A stretch of DNA of 64,000 nt from Algoriphagus algorifonticola (GTDB lineage: Bacteria > Bacteroidota > Bacteroidia > Cytophagales > Cyclobacteriaceae): assembly GCF_007655305.1 (NCBI RefSeq), contig NZ_VLOG01000040.1, positions 1 to 64,000 of the forward strand. The letters run 5' to 3'. Positions 36,423 through 44,024 of the stretch are shown here, piece after piece; positions within the stretch are counted from its first letter, which is position 1, and each line of letters opens with the position of its first letter. Made by a program: the position numbers and the translations under genes. The notes beneath the pieces are model-generated. The model made no database searches, had not been told where the DNA came from, and saw only the letters and a program-made list of their open reading frames with translations.

Positions 36423-37558
36423 GAAATCAATTGCTGATAATAATCTACACTTTGATCAGCAATGGCATCCAGTGTGAATTCTCGCAGCACTTTTTCTCTG
36501 GCATTTCTTCCCAAACTCTCTTTCAATTCCTGATTTTCCAGTATTTGAAGAATTTTCTCTGCAAGTTCGTTGGCGTTCAATGGGTCCGCTAAAAGCCCTG
36601 ATATCCCATCATCTACAAGTTCAAAGGCTGGGCCTATTTTGGTGGCTACAAATGGCTTCCCCATACTCATAACTTCTATCCAAGCTAGAGGCATTGCCTC
36701 CATGTGGGAAGGGTAAACGCAAATTTCACTTGACTCAATCCATTGAGGAATTGAAGAATTGGGTAATGGACCTAAGAAATGAACTGACTCAAAAAGATCT
36801 TTGGATACAATCTCTTTAATCTTTTCTGTGTAGGAAGTTCCATCGGGATAAAACCAATCCCGTCCTGCCATAAATAATTCAGTATGTGGGAATTTTTCAT
36901 GAACAATATGAAAAGCTTGAATCAATTGTCTAATTCCTTTTTTCTCACAAATAGTCCCTGCAAAAAAAAGTCTTCCGGGAACCACTTTGGATTCATCTGC
37001 TTTGAAAAAATTTTCAAGATTAGCTGGATTAAAAATTACAGGGCCCTCTTTGGAAGAGAAGTCAATATATTTCTTTGTATGATCCATCACATACCTGCTT
37101 ACACCGCATACAGCATCCGCATTTGAGAATGAACGCTTTTCCATAAAAGCTTTCCATAAATTAACTTTTCTCTTTTCTGCTTCGGAAAAAAAATGGTGTC
37201 CTCCATTCATTCGAATCAAATATTTTACTCCAGGAATCTTTTTTATAAAAGAAAAAGACATCTCTGGCCCTTCAACCACGTCAATTTTATGGTTAAGATG
37301 AATTTTATCCAACTCCTTATTTAATCTTCGAAAATTAAAAATTGCTTTTGGTTTTAATTGAGAGGAGGCGGGAATAGTAATTACGTTTACTCCTTCTGAA
37401 TTTACCACTTGTTTTTCGGAAATTGAAGACAAGCCCAAGACGGTAACTTTATGCCCTCTTCTGGCAAGTTCTGGGCAAAGTAATTTCAAAAAAGTACCTA
37501 CTCCACCATGAATTACTCCTTCCAATGGATATTCATTCGTTAAGAAAACAAGATGCAT
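36419..37558 (-). CDS. GT4-family glycosyltransferase
   Basis: A 379-residue GT-B transferase, starting at ATG 37558. It has the N-terminal FLTNEYPLEGVIHGGVGTFLKLL (core near 4-26), an RMNGGHHFF element near 115, LFFAGTICEKKGIRQLIQAF near 197, ELFMAGRDWFYPDG near 225 and SEICVYPSHMEAMPLAWIEVMSMGKPF (core near 290-315). Part of the run 33.2-39.0 kb. It may add a hexose or hexosamine to the lipid-linked unit. Confidence 0.85.
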   Translation of the reverse strand: MHLVFLTNEYPLEGVIHGGVGTFLKLLCPELARRGHKVTVLGLSSISEKQVVNSEGVNVITIPASSQLKPKAIFNFRRLNKELDKIHLNHKIDVVEGPEMSFSFIKKIPGVKYLIRMNGGHHFFSEAEKRKVNLWKAFMEKRSFSNADAVCGVSRYVMDHTKKYIDFSSKEGPVIFNPANLENFFKADESKVVPGRLFFAGTICEKKGIRQLIQAFHIVHEKFPHTELFMAGRDWFYPDGTSYTEKIKEIVSKDLFESVHFLGPLPNSSIPQWIESSEICVYPSHMEAMPLAWIEVMSMGKPFVATKIGPAFELVDDGISGLLADPLNANELAEKILQILENQELKESLGRNAREKVLREFTLDAIADQSVDYYQQLIS

Positions 37559-37559
37559 T

Positions 37560-38936
37560 CTAATTTTTTATTAAAGCTTTTACAATTCTTTGAGATGAGG
37601 TCTCCGTCTTATTGGGCTGTACTACTCTTTCAAACCATTTCATCTTATCAGGGCCTACCTCCCCTTGACTTGAAAGGGCTTTATGAATTGAAGGCAGAAT
37701 AGCATCTTTTGACCTTATCCAACCTACTGCATCCAGTCCATTCATCGTTTTAAAATGTTCAAACCCGTAAACATCTTTCACAAACCTTTTCCTTTCATGA
37801 GGTTGATCATAGGCCAAATAAAATGCCGTGCTTCCAAAGACAGCAAAATCAAGAGCCATTGTAGACCCTAAATTGATAACGACATCACAATGATATGCCA
37901 GATTTACTAAAAGTTTGATATCACTCGGTAAAGGAAAAAAACTGCCCCACTGTGAGCTTTTTACCCACTCTGGGGAGATATTTTTTATTTCCGGGAATTT
38001 TGACAAAACCTCCTTAAACCTATCAATGGACTCTACTGGAACTTCTCTAAAAATCAGCTGGACATTGTTTTGATTCTTGAGAGCTTCCGCCACATCTTCT
38101 AAATATTCATGATCATTTGGAGAAGAAATACTGTCAGACCCTGAAAAGCAAATCCATTTCTTATCCTGATCCAAACCATATTTTTCGGCAAAATCACCCC
38201 TCTTATCAATCAATTCCTCTTTTCTGTAAAAATCAAATTGTGTAGTACTGGTAACATCAATTTGATTCTCATCTATTTCCGGATAATAAGTCAACAATTC
38301 ATCTTTCATATAATCCGACCAAACCAGGTATCTGTCTGTTCGAAATGCAAGCCTAGCTTTAGGTAGATTATCCCAAGAAAAGACTGCTGTAAAAGTTTTT
38401 ATTTGAAGATCCTGCGCAGCCAATACTGCAGGAGTAATTGAGGGTACTCTTTGATGGGTGCAGAATAGGACATCTGGCTTAGTTTTTCGTAAAAATTGCA
38501 AGGATTCTTTATATGCTTGACTCTTTCTTACTTGCAAGAATCCAATTTTTTCAAAAGAATGAATCTCATGGTAATTATTTAAAAATAACGCCGATTTCTC
38601 AACCAATTTATAAAACAGTTTATTCTTCCATCCAATTTTTCTTGGCATCCAATTATCCAAAATAGTTGGGTTTTCCTTCAATTTTACATTTTGCTTTAAC
38701 CTAGCATATGTAGTGGTCTCTCGAATAAACTTTACAATAGGGAGTTCAGGCCTGTGAATAAAATCATAGTCCAAAAAGTCCAAACCTACAATTTCCTTAA
38801 CCTGAGAGATTTGAGGTTTTCCTAAACTATGCCAAATAATTACTTCGTTACTCCGGGAAGTAAGATCCTTAATGATATCACTGTATAGATAATTTCTTAT
38901 TCCTACACCGTCCGGTATTAAAAAGCAAAATTTCAT
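37560..38936 (-). CDS. Probable GT-B glycosyl/glycerophosphotransferase-like surface polysaccharide protein
   Basis: A 458-residue cytoplasmic protein. The overall pattern (N-terminal FLIPDGVGIRNYLYSDI; FSWDNLPKARLAFRTDRYLVWSDYMKDELL near 190-220; CFSGSD near 264; a downstream region with VNLGSTMALDFAVFGSTAF near 353) resembles GT-B proteins with a CDP-glycerol glycerophosphotransferase or UDP-GlcNAc-2-epimerase-like C-terminal half found in surface carbohydrate loci. No firm family was recognised. It follows asparagine-synthase copy 3 after about 156 nt and precedes a GT4 by 1 nt. Confidence 0.45.
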   Translation of the reverse strand: MKFCFLIPDGVGIRNYLYSDIIKDLTSRSNEVIIWHSLGKPQISQVKEIVGLDFLDYDFIHRPELPIVKFIRETTTYARLKQNVKLKENPTILDNWMPRKIGWKNKLFYKLVEKSALFLNNYHEIHSFEKIGFLQVRKSQAYKESLQFLRKTKPDVLFCTHQRVPSITPAVLAAQDLQIKTFTAVFSWDNLPKARLAFRTDRYLVWSDYMKDELLTYYPEIDENQIDVTSTTQFDFYRKEELIDKRGDFAEKYGLDQDKKWICFSGSDSISSPNDHEYLEDVAEALKNQNNVQLIFREVPVESIDRFKEVLSKFPEIKNISPEWVKSSQWGSFFPLPSDIKLLVNLAYHCDVVINLGSTMALDFAVFGSTAFYLAYDQPHERKRFVKDVYGFEHFKTMNGLDAVGWIRSKDAILPSIHKALSSQGEVGPDKMKWFERVVQPNKTETSSQRIVKALIKN

Positions 38937-39092
38937 TTATTTAATTTATTGATTAAATGGTTCAACTTGAAAAAGTACATTGATTATGCTGAAACAGGTA
39001 TTGAAACTGAATTTCCTGGGTCTTTTAAAAATTTATGAGAGTCATACAGTTTGCTTTTAAAGGCTATTACAAGAAGCAAAAAAGAAAAATGT

Positions 39093-40973
39093 CTATTGGG
39101 TATATACTGAATTTACCTTATACACATTAAGGTGAAAAACCCTTATCCAAATTTCCAAAACCAATAATGCAAAAAGGACTCTAGCTAAGGTTGGACTTGG
39201 ATTACTTTGATGTTGAAAGATTAATTCTTTCACACCCGCTTGATTTATATCTAAAAGTGAAGTTGATTTTCCTTCATTGATATAATCGAGTAAGACATCT
39301 CCCCATTCTCCTTGCATGAATTTTGAGTATGGAATTGAAAATCCTTTTTTAGGACCCTGCATGGGTTTTTTAGTAAAATCAACTAAGATAGATTTTGTCA
39401 GTTCCTTATCGATCTTATTTGGCATTAATGAAGAGTTTGGGATTTTCATAATGAAATCCACCAAGGTATGATCCAGAAAAGGAGCTCGGACTTCTACACT
39501 ACTGTGCATAGAGGCAGAGTCAATTTTCTGCAAAAATGCTCCTGGAAGTCTAGTTTCATAATCGAAATGAAAGCTGATTTTTTGGTGGTCTGCCCCTAAC
39601 TTTTCTTCAATCTCCAAAAATTTTTTAAAAGCCAAACCTTTGTTAGTCTGATTATTAAAAACCTTTTCTATCAAGGAGTTATTTAAATTATTCTTTTGAT
39701 AATAGCCGTTCCAACCACCCAATTTTATCCTTGTCCTGTCATCTAGTCTAATTCCTAAATGCTTCTCGACCCAAGGAGAGGTATTATTCAAAATACTCTT
39801 AACAATTTTTTTACCTCCAGGGATACCTTTGAATTTTAGACTGTCATATACATTAGTTCTATTGTATGAGCCAAATAATTCATCTCCTCCATCTCCAGAA
39901 AGCATCACTTTAAACCTGGATTTTATTTGATCTGTCACCATATAGGATGGTATCAAAGAAGCATCTGCTAATGGTTCTATATCCTTGAGTATATAGGAGA
40001 GATGTTGCAATGAATCTACATCCACAGGTACTATTTCATGATTAATATTGAGTAGCTTGGCAAATTTCCTTGCTGCCGATGATTCATCCATTTGAGCATC
40101 GTGGGTGCTCATAGTTATGGCCTGAATACCAGGTTTGATATCATTTGCAATGGCCGTAATTAGGGAAGAATCAATTCCAGCACTTAAAAAAGAGGCTACT
40201 GGTACATCTGCATGAAGCTCCCGCGCGATAATTTCATATAACTTCTCTTTTGTAAGCCTTTTTAATTGCTCAAATGGAATGGGTTGAACTAGATCTGAGG
40301 GGAGAGAATAATAAGTAGAAAAATTGGGCTTTTCTGAAAAACTTAAATACGACCCCTTTGGAAATTTCTTTACCTCTTTGTAGATGGTATGTGAATCGGA
40401 TATATAAAGATTTTCTATTAAATCTACTACCGCTTCCTGATTAATCTGACACTCTTTCGGGTAAAGAGATATCAATGTTCTCAATTCGGAGGCAAGGTAT
40501 AAAACCCCATCTTCGAAAATATAGAATATAGGTTTTTCTCCGAATCTATCTCTAGCAGCAAATATTGAGTTGTCTTGTTCTTTGTAAATCACAAAAGCAA
40601 ACATCCCTACAAGCCTTTCTAAAAAATTTTCGCCATATTCTTGAAAAGCTACGAGAATTACTTCTGTATCAGAGTCTGTATAAAATTTGTGACCTTTCCG
40701 TAATAGATCTTTCTTTATTTCCTGATAGTTATAGATCTCGCCGTTAAAAATAATTTTTAAACCCAGATCAACTCTACTGAAAGGCTGATTAGCTGAATCC
40801 GAAAGATCAATAATTGATAGTCTATTATGGCCTAAGGAAATGAAATCATTTGAAAAAACACCATGGGAATCAGGACCTCTATGAGCTTGCAGTGGTAAGG
40901 ATGCATCCATCCTGGCAAAATCATTTTTGTTTAAATTCCCTTTAGGAGAAAATATTGCAGCTATCCCACACAT
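39093..40973 (-). CDS. Asparagine synthase (glutamine-hydrolysing)-like amidotransferase, copy 3
   Basis: A 626-residue AsnB-type protein with Cys2 in MCGIAAIF. GHNRLSIIDLSDS is near 48 and the ATP loop is SAGIDSS near 266, so the second Gly of the usual SGG is Ala while the Asp and Ser are kept. LSGDGGDELFG follows near 359. It lies in the same packed run as the ABC transporter and a GT4. Together with copies 1 and 2 it suggests amidation at several sites or of several sugars; the UDP-sugar dehydrogenase at 47296 could supply the uronic acid. Activity of the altered loop is likely but not proven by sequence. Confidence 0.9.
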   Translation of the reverse strand: MCGIAAIFSPKGNLNKNDFARMDASLPLQAHRGPDSHGVFSNDFISLGHNRLSIIDLSDSANQPFSRVDLGLKIIFNGEIYNYQEIKKDLLRKGHKFYTDSDTEVILVAFQEYGENFLERLVGMFAFVIYKEQDNSIFAARDRFGEKPIFYIFEDGVLYLASELRTLISLYPKECQINQEAVVDLIENLYISDSHTIYKEVKKFPKGSYLSFSEKPNFSTYYSLPSDLVQPIPFEQLKRLTKEKLYEIIARELHADVPVASFLSAGIDSSLITAIANDIKPGIQAITMSTHDAQMDESSAARKFAKLLNINHEIVPVDVDSLQHLSYILKDIEPLADASLIPSYMVTDQIKSRFKVMLSGDGGDELFGSYNRTNVYDSLKFKGIPGGKKIVKSILNNTSPWVEKHLGIRLDDRTRIKLGGWNGYYQKNNLNNSLIEKVFNNQTNKGLAFKKFLEIEEKLGADHQKISFHFDYETRLPGAFLQKIDSASMHSSVEVRAPFLDHTLVDFIMKIPNSSLMPNKIDKELTKSILVDFTKKPMQGPKKGFSIPYSKFMQGEWGDVLLDYINEGKSTSLLDINQAGVKELIFQHQSNPSPTLARVLFALLVLEIWIRVFHLNVYKVNSVYTQ

Positions 40974-40975
40974 CT

Positions 40976-42064
40976 TTATTCTACGATTGCCTTTTTAAAT
41001 TTATACTCCCAATCTTCATAAGAATGAAAACCAGCAAGGTGAGTTTGATCAAAGTCCAACTTTTTTCGTGACCTCATTTCCAAAAACTTCTTTACCCAAT
41101 TTTCGGTCTTATTGGGTTCTGAGATAAGGGCAACTTGATCACAATCCTTGATTACCTCAGGAATACCTCCATTGGCCGACGAAATTACAAATAGCCCGCT
41201 TTTAATGGCCTCAACTAATGAAAGCCCAAATCCCTCTTTCCAAAGCGAAGTGAAGAAATAATAATCTGATATTTGAAGATACTTTGGGAGCAAATCATGA
41301 CTGAGTCTACCTAATTGAAGTACTTTATCTGACTCAATATTCAGTTCAGTTTTGTTACCAATGATAAAAAATTTGAGATTGGGATCTTCAGCCAGTAAAA
41401 GCGGAATTATTTTTTTAAAAAGATGTATTCCTTTGGCTGGTCTTGAATTAGCCATCCAAACGATTATTTCATCATCTTCAGAAAACCCCATTTCTCTCCT
41501 TGCCTTAAGTTTATCTTTCTTGTCTAGCGGAAAGAACTTGTCAGAACGAACTCCGTTTCCGACAATAAAAACTTCAGGACTAAAAATTTTATTTTTTGAC
41601 AAAGACTCCAAATAACCAAGATTAGTCAGAAAAAAAATTTTATCAATTGAATGACCAAAATTTTCCGGAAGATTTAAATAGTGACCGTGGTAGGAATATA
41701 TTAATTCAATTCTATCAGGGTATTTTTCTTTCAGAAGGGCAATAGCTTCACAAAGAACTAAGTCATCCATTACCACAACTTTCAAAAAATCATTAGAACT
41801 TTTTAGAGTTTTCTCAATAGCTTTAAGATAATCCTGTGCAACCCAGTTTTTTAATTGCCATTTATATAATTGAGGGTGATAGGATATCCATTTTTTTTTT
41901 GAGCAGTGCAGACTCTTTTCTCCTAATATTTTAGAGGGAGATAAGATATAATCAAAAAAGTCAGGGTCATTTTCAATCAAAAAGCTAATTCTATTAACCC
42001 AACTTCCAATTAAGTCTGATGGAACTTCAATATTTGAAACAAGAATTTTTTTAATTTTTCTCAT
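40976..42064 (-). CDS. GT4-family glycosyltransferase
   Basis: A 362-residue GT-B transferase, started here at ATG 42064, which overlaps the ABC transporter stop as TGATG; a TTG one codon earlier is the alternative. It shows IIVWMANSRPAKGIHLFKKI near 205, FFIIGNKTE near 235, FTSLWKEGFGLSLVEAIKSG near 275-294 (the ExFGxSxxE motif) and SANGGIPE near 300. A short-chain specificity cannot be told. Confidence 0.85.
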   Translation of the reverse strand: MRKIKKILVSNIEVPSDLIGSWVNRISFLIENDPDFFDYILSPSKILGEKSLHCSKKKWISYHPQLYKWQLKNWVAQDYLKAIEKTLKSSNDFLKVVVMDDLVLCEAIALLKEKYPDRIELIYSYHGHYLNLPENFGHSIDKIFFLTNLGYLESLSKNKIFSPEVFIVGNGVRSDKFFPLDKKDKLKARREMGFSEDDEIIVWMANSRPAKGIHLFKKIIPLLLAEDPNLKFFIIGNKTELNIESDKVLQLGRLSHDLLPKYLQISDYYFFTSLWKEGFGLSLVEAIKSGLFVISSANGGIPEVIKDCDQVALISEPNKTENWVKKFLEMRSRKKLDFDQTHLAGFHSYEDWEYKFKKAIVE

Positions 42065-43866
42065 CAAAACTCTTGGAGTTCAACCATTTTTTTAAACTTC
42101 AAACTCTTTCCGAGTAATGTTTGGAAAGAGCCTGAATCCTTGATTTTTCCTTTTTCCATTAAATAGATGCAATCCGCCTTTTTAATAGTGCTTAGTCGGT
42201 GAGCTATGATAATGATGGTGAATTTTCCCATCAAATTATCAATATTTGCTTGAATTGCTCTTTCTGTCTCTGAGTCTAATGCAGATGTCGCCTCATCGAA
42301 AATTAAAACATCTACATTTTTATATAATTCTCTTGCAATAGAGACCCTCTGTTTTTGTCCACCGCTTATCAATATTCCATTATCTCCTAAGAACGTTTCT
42401 TCCTTCTCTGGAAGATCTTCAAGAAACTCTTGAAGGTTGGCAAGTTTAATAGCGTTTTGAAACAGTTTAATATTCTCAGGTGTCTTCTCAGACCAAAGGG
42501 TAATGTTATTGAAAAGAGTATCGTTGAAAATTACAGATTCCTGAGTGATGTACCCAAATTTTCTGCGATAAGTAGAGATATCTACTTTATTTCTCTCCAT
42601 ACCATTCACTATGATATGCCCCTCACTTGGACTTAACAAACCAATGACCAGGTTTACCAGAGTTGTTTTCCCACTCCCACTTTCTCCTACAAATGCATAA
42701 GTCTTCAATGGATCTAAGGAAATATTGATTTTATCCAGAACTTTGAATCCTGATGGGTAGGCGAAGGATAAATCTGCTAATTCCAAAGTTGTTACTTTTT
42801 CCACTGGATGTGTCCTATCAATTTTCTCCTTCCCTTTTTTAAATTCATCGATTAGCTCAACTGAAGCCAGTAAACCACCAATATTTGAAATAAATCCTTG
42901 CCAACTTCCTTGAAGAGTAACTATATAGTTTAATGCTCGATACAAAAACATTAAACTTAATAGAATTGATGACATCTTACCTCCCAGAACATTCACCTGA
43001 ATCAAAATAATTAGCACCACTACTGCCAAAATAATCGGCTCTCTGGTACTAGACATAATGGCAGAATAAATGCCAATTTTCTTTTGATTATTTTCAATCT
43101 TATCTATTACCTCCATGAGTTTAAGTCGATAAGAAGAAAAGTAATCTGTTGCCTTTAAATATTTAAAGTTAGAAACAGCCTGTACTAAAAATGACTGGAA
43201 TGAGTTACCAAGCTTTGAAAGACCAATTGAAGCTTTTTCAGTATTTGTAAATAAAAACTTAAAGACAAGATTAGATAAATATCCACCTATACTCACCAAA
43301 ATGGCGAATTGGAAGTTGGAAAGCATTGCCAAGCCAATATAAACCAACAAAAGTATAGCATGCTGCAAAGAATTAAAATATGCCAAAAAGCCGTAGGTTA
43401 ATTTAATTCCTTCCGATGATAAAGTATTTTGGATTTTTCCAGAGTCAAAATTAAGAAACTCCTTGTAGTCTAAATCACTTAGTCCATTAACCAGTTGATA
43501 TCTGAGTTTTTTGACAAATTGATTTTGGAGTTTGATTTTGAAATAGCCGTCAATAAACCTCATGATTGCTTTCAACAGAAAAAGGAACACCATGAAGGTA
43601 ATTACTACATTCAGATTTAGTTCAAAACCCAGGTTTTGAATCCAGTTAAGCAGGAATTGAAGTTCCCCCATTGTTTCTGGATTTGTAGACGTTAGGTCTG
43701 AACTGTCAGCAGCTATCTGAAATATTGGAATAAATAAAGCAAGACCAAATCCATCCAATAATCCGACCAATAGACTTAAAAAAAGAAGGAAGAATATCCT
43801 ATATCCTAAAAAAGAATAAAAGAATGAAAAGTGTCTAAAGTATTTTTGAATTAATTTATTCAACAT
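42064..43866 (-). CDS. ABC transporter with fused membrane and ATPase domains (PglK/MsbA-like)
   Basis: A 600-residue half-transporter: an N-terminal transmembrane domain (about 1-330, six hydrophobic segments) and a C-terminal nucleotide-binding domain with Walker A GESGSGKTT near 396, Q-loop ITQES near 446, signature ISGGQKQRVSIARE near 502, Walker B LIFDEATSALD near 523 and the H-loop HRLSTI near 554. The architecture fits MsbA or PglK-type lipid-linked oligosaccharide flippases. Placed in a glycan locus it probably flips a lipid-linked glycan. That would duplicate the function of the Wzx at the far right of the window. Confidence 0.8.
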   Translation of the reverse strand: MLNKLIQKYFRHFSFFYSFLGYRIFFLLFLSLLVGLLDGFGLALFIPIFQIAADSSDLTSTNPETMGELQFLLNWIQNLGFELNLNVVITFMVFLFLLKAIMRFIDGYFKIKLQNQFVKKLRYQLVNGLSDLDYKEFLNFDSGKIQNTLSSEGIKLTYGFLAYFNSLQHAILLLVYIGLAMLSNFQFAILVSIGGYLSNLVFKFLFTNTEKASIGLSKLGNSFQSFLVQAVSNFKYLKATDYFSSYRLKLMEVIDKIENNQKKIGIYSAIMSSTREPIILAVVVLIILIQVNVLGGKMSSILLSLMFLYRALNYIVTLQGSWQGFISNIGGLLASVELIDEFKKGKEKIDRTHPVEKVTTLELADLSFAYPSGFKVLDKINISLDPLKTYAFVGESGSGKTTLVNLVIGLLSPSEGHIIVNGMERNKVDISTYRRKFGYITQESVIFNDTLFNNITLWSEKTPENIKLFQNAIKLANLQEFLEDLPEKEETFLGDNGILISGGQKQRVSIARELYKNVDVLIFDEATSALDSETERAIQANIDNLMGKFTIIIIAHRLSTIKKADCIYLMEKGKIKDSGSFQTLLGKSLKFKKMVELQEF

Positions 43867-43977
43867 ATAAAGTTTGAATCAATCTAAAACGGCTCTTATT
43901 TACTTATTTGTGAGAAATTCCAGATATGATTATTAATTGCTGGTAAAATGAAACTTGTAGTGCACAGTGAGTGGTAG

Positions 43978-44017
43978 ACAAAAAAATAATTAGGAGAGAA
44001 ACAATGTTTCTCCCCTA
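43978..44017 (-). terminator. Rho-independent terminator after wzc
   Basis: On the minus strand just after the wzc stop (44025), a stem GAGAAAC/GTTTCTC with a 3-nt loop, extended by GG/CC with a bulge, is followed by TAATTATTTTTTTG. The AT-rich T-tract and position fit an intrinsic terminator closing the dehydrogenase-wza-wzc operon. Confidence 0.65.
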
Positions 44018-44024
44018 TTTAACC

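Noticed and set aside
38937-39092. Promoter upstream of the gene at 37560.
   Set aside because: No match to TAnnTTTG with a suitable TTG was found in the gap.
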